A stretch of 27,480 nucleotides of DNA from DASZZZ01 sp036260375 (GTDB lineage Bacteria; Actinomycetota; CADDZG01; WHSQ01): positions 1 to 27,480 of the forward strand of contig DASZZZ010000008.1 in assembly GCA_036260375.1 (NCBI GenBank), given 5' to 3'. A program made the translations under genes and the position numbers. Below the pieces are notes generated by a model. It saw nothing but the letters and a program-made list of their open reading frames with translations, was not told the origin of the DNA and searched no databases. Each line of letters opens with the position of its first letter. Position 1 is the stretch's first letter. Positions 1 to 7,901 of the stretch are shown piece after piece.

Positions 1-466
1 GCCGCAGCTCGCGTCGGTCTCGATGGAGCAGGGGAGGACCGCGGTCGCGCACGCGCTGTTGCTCCCGGCGATCGTCGGCGTCGACGCGGTCGCGCCGTAC
101 GGCGTGTACTCGATCCCCGAGGCCGCGATGGCCGGCGCGACCGAGGAGCGGGCGCGCGCCGACGGCGTCGACTACGAGGTCGGCCGCGCGCTGTTCGCGC
201 GCAACACGCGCGCGAACATCGCGGGTCTCACGGACGGGATGCTCAAGCTCGTGTTCCGGCGCGACGACCTCCGGCTGCTCGGCGTGCACGCGCTCGGCGA
301 CGACGCGTCCGAGCTCGTGCACGTCGGCCAGACCGTGATGCAGCACGCCGGCACCGTCGAGCACTTCGTGCACGCGACCTACAACGTCCCGACTCGCACC
401 GAGGCGTACAAGTACGCCGCCTACGACGGGCTCGCACGCGTCGAGGCGGCGCGCGACGGGGCCTGA
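1..466 (+). CDS. sthA: Soluble pyridine nucleotide transhydrogenase, C-terminal part (5' truncated by window edge)
   Basis: This is the last ~155 residues of a flavoprotein disulfide reductase family member, open from the left edge in frame 2. The visible part holds the end of the FAD domain (SMEQGR), then the dimerisation domain: PYGVYSIPEAAMAGATEE, LLGVHALGDDASELVHVGQ and the C-terminal PTRTEAYKYAAYDGL. The Y-x-IPE segment and the YKYAAYDGL tail are typical of SthA (NAD(P)+ transhydrogenase, interconverting NADPH and NADH in the cytoplasm). Lipoamide dehydrogenases instead end with a His-Pro-Thr motif; here the corresponding position reads YNVPTRTEA. The redox-active N-terminal region lies outside the window, so transhydrogenase versus another pyridine nucleotide-disulfide oxidoreductase rests on the tail alone. 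It converges on the helicase gene with a 21-bp gap. Confidence 0.85.
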   Translation, partial: PQLASVSMEQGRTAVAHALLLPAIVGVDAVAPYGVYSIPEAAMAGATEERARADGVDYEVGRALFARNTRANIAGLTDGMLKLVFRRDDLRLLGVHALGDDASELVHVGQTVMQHAGTVEHFVHATYNVPTRTEAYKYAAYDGLARVEAARDGA

Positions 467-487
467 CGCCGCGCTCGATCGACCTCG

Positions 488-2401
488 CTACCGCTCGTCG
501 CCGTCCGCCGCGCGCGTCACGACTCCGAGCACCTCGTCGCCGTAGCGCTGCAGCTTCGCCGGGCCGACGCCCGACACCGACGCGAGGTCGGCGAGGTCGC
601 GCGGCCGGCGGGCCGCGATGGCGGCGAGCGTGGCGTCGTGGAACACGACGTAGGCGGGGACGCCGTCGTCGCCGGCGCGGGCGCGGCGCCACGCCTTGAG
701 CGCGTCGAGGACCGGGCCGCCCGCGACGGGGGCCGCGACCGGGTCGCGCCGCGCCGCCGCGCCGTCGCCCGCGGGCCTCAGCTCGCCGACGAAACGGCTG
801 CCCTTGCGGCGTCCGTCGGCGACCCACGAGAGCGCGACGTGCGTCTTCGCGCGCGTGATCCCGACGTAGAGCAGCCGGCGCTCCTCGGCGATCGCGTCGG
901 GCGACTTGGCGCGCCGGAACGGCAGCTCGCCCTCCTCGACGCGCGGCAGGAACACCGCCTCGAACTCGAGGCCCTTGGCGCGGTGCAGCGTCAGCAGGTT
1001 CACGCCGCGCGCGTCCTCGCCCGTCCCGAAGCGCGCCTCGACGTCGCGCGCGAAGTCGGCGCCGGTGCGCGTGCCGTCGTCGAACTCCTCGGCGAGGCGC
1101 ACGAAGCGGCCGAGGTCGTTCTGACGCGTGAGCTCCTGCTCGCCGAGCCCGTCGGGCGGCTCCTCGACCCAGCCGGCGCGCTCCGCCAGACGCCGCACGA
1201 GCGCTGCCACGTCCGTCGCGTCGGAGCGCGCCAGCGCCGTGAGCATGCGGCGCGCGGTCTGGCGCGTGAGGAACGCGCCGTCGCGCACCTGGAACGGGAT
1301 GCCGGCGTCGGCGAACGCCTGCTCGTAGTCCTCGGAGCGGAAGTTGACGCGGTAGAGCACCGCGACGTCCTCGTACGCGACCCCGTCGTCGTGCAGCGCC
1401 CGGACGCGCTCGACGAGCCACGCGGCCTCGTCCGCGTCGCTGGAGAACATGCGCAGCACGGGCTCGGGCCCGTCGCCGCGCGTCGCGCGCAGGACCTTGC
1501 GCGCGCCGCCCAAGCTCGGCACGAGGCGGTTGGCGAGCTCGAGCACCTGGGGCGTCGAGCGGTAGTTGGCCTCCAGCCTGACGACCTTGGTGCGCGCGAT
1601 GCGCGCCGGCATGTCGAGCAGGTACTCGGGCGACGCGCCGGTGAACCCGTAGATCGACTGGTAGTCGTCGCCGACGACGCAGAGGTCGTCGCGCTCGCCG
1701 AGCCACGCGCGCAGAAGCGTCTCCTGCAGCAGGTTGACGTCCTGGTACTCGTCGACGGTGAAGGCGCGATAGCGCGCCGCGAAGCGCTCGCGCGCGTCGT
1801 CGTCGGTCTGGAACATGACGATCGCGCGCTCGAGCAGGTCCTCGAAGTCGACGAGGCCGCGGTCGCTCTTGCCGCGCTCGTAGCGGCGGTAGACGTTGAC
1901 CATGAGATCCGCCGGTATGGGGGGCTCGTGCCCGGCGAGCGCGGCTTCGTAGCGCTCCGGCGTGATGCGCCGGTTCTTGGCCCACTCGATCTCCGCGGCG
2001 AGGTCGGCCGCGGGGCGGAAGCGGTACGGCTTCGGCAGCGTGTTCGCGATCTGCCGCAGCGCGACGCCCTTGGACGGCAGGATCTGCCCCGGAGGCTCGT
2101 CGGACAGCGCGCGCACCTGCGCGAGCGCGGCGGAGTGAAAGGTGCGGGCCCGAACGCCCTCGATCCCGAGCGCCGCGAGGCGGCCGCGCATCTCGCCCGC
2201 GGCCTTGTCGGTGAACGTCACCGCGAGGATCTCCCCGGCGCCGAACGCACCCGACGCGACCTGGTGCGCGATGCGTCGCACGATCGTCGTCGTCTTGCCG
2301 GAGCCGGCCCCCGCGAGGATGCACACCGGCCCCCGGACCGCTTCGGCGGCGTGCCGCTGGTCGTCGTTGAGGCCGGCGAGCACGTCGCCCGGAGTCGTCA
2401 C
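488..2401 (-). CDS. UvrD/PcrA-family superfamily 1A DNA helicase with C-terminal HRDC domain (UvrD2-like)
   Basis: The 637-aa protein has the full SF1A motif set: Q-motif (LNDDQRHAAE, 11-20), Walker A (AGAGSGKTTT, 30-39), motif Ia (VTFTDKAAGEM, 61-71), Walker B (VDEYQD, 216-221), motif III (GDDYQSIYGFTGA, 244-256), motif IV (LEANYRST, 276-283), motif V (TLHRAKGLEFEAVF, 471-484) and motif VI (EERRLLYVGITRAKT, 506-520). Residues ~564-632 form an HRDC domain (FHDATLAAIAARRP, SGVGPAKLQRYGDEVL), the arrangement of mycobacterial UvrD2. It would be an ATP-dependent 3'-5' helicase or translocase in DNA repair. The start is a GTG (MTTPGD) with no clear Shine-Dalgarno sequence. It lies 31 bp downstream of the DUF2207-like gene on the same strand, so co-transcription is possible. 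It does not appear to be part of the biosynthetic cluster. Confidence 0.92.
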   Translation of the reverse strand: MTTPGDVLAGLNDDQRHAAEAVRGPVCILAGAGSGKTTTIVRRIAHQVASGAFGAGEILAVTFTDKAAGEMRGRLAALGIEGVRARTFHSAALAQVRALSDEPPGQILPSKGVALRQIANTLPKPYRFRPAADLAAEIEWAKNRRITPERYEAALAGHEPPIPADLMVNVYRRYERGKSDRGLVDFEDLLERAIVMFQTDDDARERFAARYRAFTVDEYQDVNLLQETLLRAWLGERDDLCVVGDDYQSIYGFTGASPEYLLDMPARIARTKVVRLEANYRSTPQVLELANRLVPSLGGARKVLRATRGDGPEPVLRMFSSDADEAAWLVERVRALHDDGVAYEDVAVLYRVNFRSEDYEQAFADAGIPFQVRDGAFLTRQTARRMLTALARSDATDVAALVRRLAERAGWVEEPPDGLGEQELTRQNDLGRFVRLAEEFDDGTRTGADFARDVEARFGTGEDARGVNLLTLHRAKGLEFEAVFLPRVEEGELPFRRAKSPDAIAEERRLLYVGITRAKTHVALSWVADGRRKGSRFVGELRPAGDGAAARRDPVAAPVAGGPVLDALKAWRRARAGDDGVPAYVVFHDATLAAIAARRPRDLADLASVSGVGPAKLQRYGDEVLGVVTRAADGDER

Positions 2402-2432
2402 CGCGCCAGCGTACGGGACCGGTGCGACGCGG

Positions 2433-3824
2433 CTACGCGCGCCGGGGGGCCGGGGCGTCGGCGGCGACCGGCTCGATGCGGACGACGTGGCGCAGGTTCG
2501 GCGTGACGAGCGCGCGCACGAGCACCCCCTGCTCGACCCCGGCGGCGCGCACGGCGCTCGGCGCGACCAGCGCGCGCACGTCGTCGCCGCGACCGTCGTC
2601 CACGGCGACGTGCTCGCCGCGGACGCGGAGCACGGGCCCCGTCACCTCGACGCGGCCCCCGAGGTCGCGCAGCCCCAGCACGAGCATCGCCGCGGCGCGC
2701 ACGAGCGCGCCGGCGATGGCCGCGGCGAAGCCCCCGAAAGCGACCACGACGAGCACCGTGAGGCCGAGCGGGTTGCCGGGGGAGGTCGCCGCGTCCCACA
2801 GCGCGCCGAGCAGCGACGGCAGGATGGTCAGCGCGAGCCAGCCGCCGAACGCGAGCACGGCGACCGCCTCGGCGACCACCACGCCCGGGCGCCGACCCCA
2901 CCCAAGCCGGCGCGGGTCGGGGTAGCGGACCCGGACCTCGCGCCACGAGCCGCCGTACGAGCTCCACGCCCAGCGGTCGGATTGGCTGCCGAGCGGAAGT
3001 CCGCGCACGGCTGCGGCCGCGACGCCCATCGCGGCGCCATACGCGAGGTAGCGCTCCCACACGGCGACGCCGGACGGGGGCACGGACGCGAACGTCTCGT
3101 GCGACGCGAGGAAGCGGCGCAGGCCGAGCCAGCGCGACGCGGCGGCGCGGCCCGCGTCGGTGTCGCGCTGCGTGCGCAGCCGCGACAACAGCGCGCTCAG
3201 CAGCGCCCACACGGCCACGCCGGCGCCGACGACCGCCCCGGGGTCGAACCCCTCGCCCGGCTCTTGCAGCACGGCGGCGGCGACGCCGGCGGCCGCCGCG
3301 GGCACCACGGCGGCGCCCGACAGCAGGCCGACGGTGCGCGCGCTCCAGCGCGGGCGCGCGAGGCCGCGCACCGACGCGTCGGCCGCGACGGCCTTGCGGA
3401 ACGCGCTCCACCACCTCGACGAAGCGTCCTGGGGGCCGGTCGTCAATGCGGCGCACGGCACCACGCCGCCCGTCGCACGCGAGCGGACGTGGGCGAGCAC
3501 CATGTCCTCGTACGGCTCGAGGGGCGCGGGGCGCCGCACCGTGCGGAGGCGGCAGCGGCAACCGCCGTCGCCGGCGGGCTCGACGTCGAGATGGCCGCGC
3601 GCGGCGAGATCGAGGAGCGTGGCCGGCACCGCGGCGGGCGTCGACCGCCATCCGTTGACGAGCAGGTTCACGAGCGCGGGCGGCTCGTCGCCCGGGAGCT
3701 CCATCGTCGGGGGCGCGGGGTCGGGACGGCGCGCGCGCGTCGCGGCCGCGACCACGGCGACGAGGGCGAGCCACGCGCCGGCGGCCGCGGTGGCGACCGC
3801 GACGACGACGGCGGCGCGCGTCAC
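2433..3824 (-). CDS. DUF2207-like predicted membrane protein
   Basis: A 463-aa protein with an N-terminal hydrophobic segment (about 4-28), then a soluble part with PPALVNLLVNGW (49-59) and ATLLDLAARGHLDVE (68-82). This 'ALVNLL-N-G...ATLLDLAARGHL' pattern is typical of DUF2207 proteins. Further hydrophobic stretches lie near 165-186, 196-215, 315-337 and 354-385. ERYLAYGAAMG (257-267) matches the 'W-x-x-Y-L-x-YAxALG' segment of the family. The last ~75 residues are predicted to be outside the helices. The function of the family is unknown; it is probably in the cytoplasmic membrane. The start is a GTG with only a G-rich upstream stretch as ribosome binding site, so the exact N-terminus is less certain. 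Helicase gene follows 31 bp downstream. Confidence 0.75.
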   Translation of the reverse strand: MTRAAVVVAVATAAAGAWLALVAVVAAATRARRPDPAPPTMELPGDEPPALVNLLVNGWRSTPAAVPATLLDLAARGHLDVEPAGDGGCRCRLRTVRRPAPLEPYEDMVLAHVRSRATGGVVPCAALTTGPQDASSRWWSAFRKAVAADASVRGLARPRWSARTVGLLSGAAVVPAAAAGVAAAVLQEPGEGFDPGAVVGAGVAVWALLSALLSRLRTQRDTDAGRAAASRWLGLRRFLASHETFASVPPSGVAVWERYLAYGAAMGVAAAAVRGLPLGSQSDRWAWSSYGGSWREVRVRYPDPRRLGWGRRPGVVVAEAVAVLAFGGWLALTILPSLLGALWDAATSPGNPLGLTVLVVVAFGGFAAAIAGALVRAAAMLVLGLRDLGGRVEVTGPVLRVRGEHVAVDDGRGDDVRALVAPSAVRAAGVEQGVLVRALVTPNLRHVVRIEPVAADAPAPRRA

Positions 3825-3951
3825 GCGCGGCCCCCGGCGAGAGCGTCGCCGGACGTGCGGCGGACGGGCTCCGGGACGGCGCGCGCACGGGCGGACATGC
3901 GGCCAGCATCGGCCGCGCGGCCCGCAGCCTCAAGGGGTTCGCGCGGCGCGG

Positions 3952-4398
3952 CTACGCGCGCGGATCGCTCTCGTGTCCGGGGCGTCCGTGCGTGCGCCGC
4001 TTGCGCTGGAGCTCGGCCTCGAACACGTGGCGGCGGCCGCCCACGAGGGCGTCGCGCACGTCGCCGTCGATCGCGGTCACGGGGCGGTAGTAGACGTCGT
4101 CGAACTCCTCGAGGACCTGGTACGTCCACCGTCCGGACAGCACGTTGCGTCCGACGACGTCGGCCCGCAGCCGCGCGGCCTCGTCGCGGCGTCCGGCGGC
4201 CTCGAGCGCGTCGGCCGCGTCCTCGAAGAGGAAGTCGACGCGCCCGACGAGGTGGTGGAAGTCGTAGAGCCGCCCGCGCGCCCGCTCAAGGGTCTCGACC
4301 GCCTCCGTCAGCTTGCGCACCGCGGCGACGACGTCGTCGCCGACGCCCGGCGGCCGCGCGTTGTCCTCGGCGCGTCGCGCCGGATCGGTCGTGGCCAT
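3952..4398 (-). CDS. Conserved-looking hypothetical protein, 148 aa
   Basis: A soluble, charged protein that I do not recognise. It has no membrane segment or signal peptide. Residues ~15-75 look largely helical (VVAAVRKLTEAVETLERAR; DFHHLVGRVDFLFEDAADAL; GRRDEAARLRADVV), followed by WTYQVLEEFDDVYYRPV and a very basic/acidic tail (QRKRRTHGRPGHESDPRA). I chose the ATG giving MATTDPARR: the longer frame adds only eight residues and has no better ribosome binding site. It is transcribed away from the first tetR gene, so the 4399-4522 interval is a divergent intergenic region. It may head a minus-strand unit with the DUF2207-like gene, with a 127-bp gap between them that contains no other gene I can support. 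Confidence 0.6.
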   Translation of the reverse strand: MATTDPARRAEDNARPPGVGDDVVAAVRKLTEAVETLERARGRLYDFHHLVGRVDFLFEDAADALEAAGRRDEAARLRADVVGRNVLSGRWTYQVLEEFDDVYYRPVTAIDGDVRDALVGGRRHVFEAELQRKRRTHGRPGHESDPRA

Positions 4399-4450
4399 GC
4401 CGACGCGGTACCCCCGGGGCATCGCTCGAAACGCGGCGGCCGGCTGCGGC

Positions 4451-4486
4451 GTTAAAATTCATCGCCCGTAGAGTTAAGTTCCGAAC
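4451..4486 (+). promoter_or_regulatory. Promoter/operator-like element A upstream of first tetR
   Basis: An A/T-rich island in very GC-rich DNA. It contains TAAAATTCATCGCCCG (from 4453), the same core as elements B, C and D in this window, followed by GAGTTAA (4471-4477) and a GTTC-C-GAAC dyad (4478-4486). TAAAAT (4453-4458) would be an acceptable -10, giving a leader of roughly 55 nt to the GTG at 4523, but no good -35 is present at the right spacing. It may therefore be a weak, activated or operator-only site, and it may also serve the divergent gene at 4398. The similarity is seen directly; the role is inferred. Confidence 0.5.
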
Positions 4487-4522
4487 GATCGGCCGACTGT
4501 GCAGGTCAGGGGGTGAATCGAC

Positions 4523-5125
4523 GTGCGAACGGGACGCCGGCCCGGCGACAGCGGCGCCCGCGAGGCGATCCTCGAGGCGGCGCGTGCCAACTTCGCGGCG
4601 CGCGGCTACGACGGTGCCACGATCCGCAACATCGCCCGCGACGCGGGTGTCGATCCGGCCCTCGTGCACCACTACTTCGGCTCGAAGGAGCGCATCTTTG
4701 CGGCCGCGGTCGACTTCCCGTTCGACCCGTCGAAGGTCCTGCCGAGCGTCGTCGAGCCGGGGATCGAAGGCCTCGGCGAGCGGCTCGTCCGCCTGTTCGT
4801 CACCGTGTGGGACGAGGCCCCGACACGCAGCCCGCTGCTGACGCTGATGCGCTCCGCGGTCACGCACGACCCCGCGGCGGCCCTGCTGCGGGAGTTCATC
4901 GAGCGCGAGGTCCTGGCCCGCATCGCCGGTGCGATCGACCGCCCCGACCGGCGGCTGCGCGCCGCGCTGGCGAGCTCGCAGCTGGTCGGTCTCGCGATGC
5001 TGCGCTACTTCGTGCACGTCGAGCCGCTCGCGTCCGCGCCGCGCGACGAGATCGTCCGGTGCGTCGCGCCGGCCGTGCAGCACTGCCTCGCCGGAGACTT
5101 CGCCGCCGCCGGGGAGGGGGCTTGA
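4523..5125 (+). CDS. TetR/AcrR-family transcriptional regulator (first of two paralogues)
   Basis: A 200-aa protein. Residues 13-59 form a classic TetR N-terminal DNA-binding domain with the helix-turn-helix TIRNIARDAGVDPALVHHYFGSKERIF (about 33-59, shown in part: GVDPALVHHYFGSKE). The C-terminal half is a helical ligand-binding/dimerisation domain (EFIEREVLARIAGAIDRPD, SSQLVGLAMLRYFVHVEPLAS) of the type often called TetR_C_17-like. The GTG start is well supported by AGGGGG at 4508-4513. It is a close paralogue of the regulator at 5618, with almost identical recognition helices, so both may bind the same operators (elements A-D). It is probably a local repressor of the halogenated-polyketide genes; the ligand is unknown. 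The stop codon overlaps the -35 of promoter element B. Confidence 0.9.
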   Translation: MRTGRRPGDSGAREAILEAARANFAARGYDGATIRNIARDAGVDPALVHHYFGSKERIFAAAVDFPFDPSKVLPSVVEPGIEGLGERLVRLFVTVWDEAPTRSPLLTLMRSAVTHDPAAALLREFIEREVLARIAGAIDRPDRRLRAALASSQLVGLAMLRYFVHVEPLASAPRDEIVRCVAPAVQHCLAGDFAAAGEGA

Positions 5126-5158
5126 CGAATAACTCAACACGTGTAGAATTCATCCTAC
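5122..5158 (+). promoter_or_regulatory. Sigma-70-type promoter element B with TA-N-AATTC-R-TC core
   Basis: TTGACG (5122-5127), a 16-bp spacer and TAGAAT (5144-5149) form a near-consensus promoter. The -10 runs into AATTCATCCTACGG, the core shared with elements A, C and D. The spacer carries ATAACTC (5130-5136) and the 8-bp palindrome ACACGTGT (5137-5144), both plausible operator components. The -35 overlaps the tetR stop codon. The next convincing start codon in this direction is that of the second tetR at 5618, so the leader would be about 460 nt, unless a small RNA or small ORF lies between. Confidence 0.6.
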
Positions 5159-5617
5159 GGGGAATTGACCCAGCACCATTCGACCGGCAGCGACGGGCCT
5201 GGGGCCGCGGGCTCCGGAAAGGACGACGAGCGGATGACGTGTCCCGGTGAGGCCAGAGGGGGGACCGGCCCCCGGCGGCGCCCGCCCCAGGGTCGGCGGC
5301 CTCCCGGACGACGTTCCGCTCGTCACGCAATGCCCTCGGCGCCCTAGGCCTGCGGCGCGAGCGGCCGGGCGGACATCCCACACCCATCCCGTCCCTCCGA
5401 CCGGCCGTTCCGCCGCCCTTCCGGACGACGGCCGCCGTCATCGGCGGCCGTCGTGCCGTCCGTGAGCCGTCCTCCTCGTTCGTCGGGGGCGCTCGCGCGC
5501 GACGTCCTGGCGCACGAGCGCCACGATGGGTGTGGATCCGGCACCCGGATGACATAGTGGCGCACAGACCGGATGGGATCGCGGCGCGCCCGCGGCCGGC
5601 GAAAGGTGGTGTGCGAC
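5159..5617 (+). other. Gene-poor interval between the two tetR genes; possible long leader or small RNA
   Basis: No recognisable protein-coding gene. Downstream of promoter B, a GGAAAGGA ribosome-binding-like stretch (5217-5224) precedes an ATG at 5234 that opens a 37-codon frame ending at 5347. The peptide is Pro/Arg/Gly-rich and looks like random high-GC translation, so I do not call it a gene. A strong hairpin sits at 5425-5454. The last 50 nt before the second tetR have no clear -35/-10 pair. The interval could be a long 5' leader of the second tetR or a transcript ending near the hairpin; sequence alone cannot decide. Confidence 0.4.
5425..5454 (+). terminator. Strong hairpin, terminator-like but without a T-run
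   Basis: Perfect 12-bp arms ACGACGGCCGCC (5425-5436) and GGCGGCCGTCGT (5443-5454) enclose a 6-nt loop GTCATC. The arms can extend with a one-base bulge (flanking CGG and CCG). No T-tract follows on either strand. In high-GC actinobacteria many functional terminators lack a T-tract, so it may end the promoter-B transcript, but a structural role in a leader is equally possible. Confidence 0.4.
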
Positions 5618-6373
5618 GTGGCGACGACGGGACGGGGCCGAAGCGGGGACGGGACGCGTGGCGGCGAGAAGGCGACGCAGCGCGCCGCGTCGACGGGGGG
5701 CTCGACGTCGCCGCGCCGTCGGCCGAGCGCCGACGAGTTGTCGCCCAAGCACACCGGGCGCCGACCCGGCAACAGCGGGAGCCGCGACGCCATCCTCGAC
5801 GCCGCGCGGCGCGAGTTCGCCGAGCACGGCTACGAGGGTGCGACCATGAGGGCCATCGCGCGCGAGGCCGACGTCGACGCCGCGTTGATCCACCACTTCT
5901 TCGGCTCGAAGGAGGGCGTGTTCGCCGCGACCGTCGAAGACGCCATGCGCGACACCGGGGCGATCTCGGAGACCGTCGCCGGCAACCTCGACGACGTGGG
6001 GGAGCGCGTCGTGCGCATGTACGTGGCGCTGTGGGACGACGCCGAGCGACGCAGCCCGTTGCTGGCGATCATCCGCTCCGCGGTGTCGCACGACGACGCC
6101 GCGCGCCTGCTGCGCGAGTTCATCGGCCGGCAGGTCCTCGGACGGGTCGCGGCCGCGCTCCCGCGGCCGGACGCGGCGCTGCGCGCGTCGCTCGTGGGCT
6201 CACAGCTCGTGGGCCTCGCGATGCTCCGTTACATCGTCAGGGTGGAGCCGCTCGCGTCGGCCGATCCCGAGACGGTGGTCGCGTCGGTCGCGCCGACCGT
6301 GCAGCGCTATCTCACCGGGGAGCTCCCCGCGGCGCCCGCGCCGCGGCGTGGGCGCTCGCGGGGCAAGTCGTAG
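5618..6373 (+). CDS. TetR/AcrR-family transcriptional regulator (second paralogue)
   Basis: A protein of about 251 aa with an unusually long, basic, low-complexity N-terminal extension (~45 residues) before the conserved domain GRRPGNSGSRDAILDAARREF. The helix-turn-helix is TMRAIAREADVDAALIHHFFGSKE (about 76-99). The C-terminal domain closely follows the first regulator: LREFIGRQVLGRVAAALPRPD and GSQLVGLAMLRYIVRVEPLAS. The start is uncertain; GTG at 5618 has AAAGGTGG (5602-5609) upstream, but in-frame GTGs also exist at 5606 and 5609. It converges on the antiporter gene with a 7-bp gap. As a tandem paralogue at the cluster border it probably co-regulates the cluster, perhaps as a heterodimer partner or as a sensor of a different ligand. 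That role is inference. Confidence 0.87.
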   Translation: MATTGRGRSGDGTRGGEKATQRAASTGGSTSPRRRPSADELSPKHTGRRPGNSGSRDAILDAARREFAEHGYEGATMRAIAREADVDAALIHHFFGSKEGVFAATVEDAMRDTGAISETVAGNLDDVGERVVRMYVALWDDAERRSPLLAIIRSAVSHDDAARLLREFIGRQVLGRVAAALPRPDAALRASLVGSQLVGLAMLRYIVRVEPLASADPETVVASVAPTVQRYLTGELPAAPAPRRGRSRGKS

Positions 6374-6380
6374 CTCCGCG

Positions 6381-7898
6381 TCAGCGCGCCGAGCGCGCCG
6401 AGTGCAGCGCCGTGTCGGGCTCGCCGTCGGGCGACGGCAGGACGATCGTCGCCGCCTCGCCACGCTCGCGCACGACGACCGGGTCGTCGGAGCGTGTGCG
6501 CCCGCCGCGCGTGGGACGCATGACGTAGGACAGCCACGGAGTCGTGACCATCGTCGTCGACAGCGCCATGATGACGAGCATCGCGAACAGCGACGGCGGG
6601 ATGACGTTCATCTCGTAGCCGATGTTCACGACGACGAGCTCGGTGAGCCCGCGGCAGTTCAGGAGCACGCTGAGCGCCATCGTCTCGCGGCGCTCGAAGC
6701 CGACGAGACGGCCCGCGACGACGGCGCCGCCGAACTTGCCGGCGACCGCCGTGAGGAACACCAGACCGCACAGGAACCACAGCCACAGGTCGCCGCCGAG
6801 CAGCGTGAGGTCGGTGCGCAAGCCGCTGAAGGCGAAGAACAGCGGCAGGAGCGCGAGCTGCGTGAAGTCGGCCAGCTTCGCCCCGAGCGCCTCGACGAGG
6901 CGCGAGTGGCGCGGCATGACGGCGCCGAACAAGAACGCGCCGAAGACCGCGTGGATCCCGATGAAGCTCGTCGCCGCCGCGCTCAAGAACATGCCGGTGA
7001 ACACGACGACGAGCGCGCCCGACGTCGGCTCCTCGCCCTCGCTGCAGCCCCTCAGCAGGCGCGCCAGCAAGGGCCGGACGAGGAAGATCATGACCGTGGT
7101 GATCACGGCGGTGCCGACGATCGCGAGCATCCCGCCCGACATGCTCGTCGCCTGTGCGACGGCGATCGATATCGCGAGCAGCATCCACGCGTTGATGTCC
7201 TCGACGGCGGCGCACGTGAGCGCCGTGACGCCGAGGCGCGTCTTGGTCAGCCCTCGCTCGACGAGGATCCGCGCCAGCACCGGGAACGCCGTCACCGACA
7301 TCGCCGAGCCCATGAACAGCGCGAAACTCAGGAAGCTGCGCTCGGATCCGACGGTGGGGTAGAGCACGAGCGCGAGCAGCGAGCCGGCGACGAACGTCAC
7401 GACGGTGCTGACCTGGCTCACCACGATCGACGCGGTGCCGCGCTCGCGCAGCACGTCGAGCTCGAGGTCGAGCCCGACGAGGAACATGAACACGATGAGG
7501 CCGACGCTCGCGATGACCTCGAGGAACGGCATGATGCTCGCCGGGAAGAGGGTCTCGGCCGCACCCGGCGCGACGAGGCCCAGCACCGACGGTCCCAGCA
7601 GGATGCCGGCGACGATCTCGCCGATGACGTGGGGCTGCCCGATGCGCCGCACCAGCGACGCCATCCCGCGCGACAACGCGATGATGAGACCGAACGCGAC
7701 GAGCAGCCCGACGATGTCTATGTGGCCGTGCGGCTCGGGAACCGACCCGGTCTCCGGGGGCGGCGCCTCGAGACCGTCGCCCAAGTCGAACACGAACTTG
7801 AGCGCCACGACCGCCGCGACGCCGCCCGCGCCGAGCCAGAACCACTTGCGCGCGCGGCGCGCCCCGCCCCCCGGTCCGTTGCTTGCGATCGCCGTCAT
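6381..7898 (-). CDS. CPA2-type cation:proton antiporter (Na+/H+ exchanger family)
   Basis: A 505-aa polytopic membrane protein with about 12 hydrophobic segments after a cytoplasmic basic N-terminus (RRARKW). Typical Kef/CPA2 features are GQPHVIGEIVAGILLGPSVLG (87-107, shown in part: GEIVAGILLGPSVLG), FMFLVGLDLELD (137-148), MGSAMSVTAFPVLARIL (196-212), and the acidic pair in AAVEDINAWMLLA (Glu233-Asp234), where cation/proton coupling residues lie. There is no C-terminal TrkA-N or USP domain, so it is an exchanger core only. It starts 3 nt after the carrier-protein stop, with GGGGGG upstream of the ATG, and is the last gene of the minus-strand biosynthetic unit. Inside such a cluster it probably serves self-protection or pH/ion homeostasis. 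Halogenated pyrroles such as pyrrolomycins act as protonophores (known), which would fit; export of the product is less likely for this family. Confidence 0.88.
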   Translation of the reverse strand: MTAIASNGPGGGARRARKWFWLGAGGVAAVVALKFVFDLGDGLEAPPPETGSVPEPHGHIDIVGLLVAFGLIIALSRGMASLVRRIGQPHVIGEIVAGILLGPSVLGLVAPGAAETLFPASIMPFLEVIASVGLIVFMFLVGLDLELDVLRERGTASIVVSQVSTVVTFVAGSLLALVLYPTVGSERSFLSFALFMGSAMSVTAFPVLARILVERGLTKTRLGVTALTCAAVEDINAWMLLAISIAVAQATSMSGGMLAIVGTAVITTVMIFLVRPLLARLLRGCSEGEEPTSGALVVVFTGMFLSAAATSFIGIHAVFGAFLFGAVMPRHSRLVEALGAKLADFTQLALLPLFFAFSGLRTDLTLLGGDLWLWFLCGLVFLTAVAGKFGGAVVAGRLVGFERRETMALSVLLNCRGLTELVVVNIGYEMNVIPPSLFAMLVIMALSTTMVTTPWLSYVMRPTRGGRTRSDDPVVVRERGEAATIVLPSPDGEPDTALHSARSAR

Positions 7899-7901
7899 GA
7901 C

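Noticed and set aside
2380..2440. LexA/SOS box upstream of the helicase gene
   Set aside because: No GAAC-N4-GTTC-like palindrome is visible in the short gap before the helicase start.
5234..5347. A 37-codon ORF with a GGAAAGGA sequence upstream
   Set aside because: The peptide is Pro/Arg/Gly-rich with no recognisable pattern, and codon use is not distinct from background. It is mentioned only as part of the interval.
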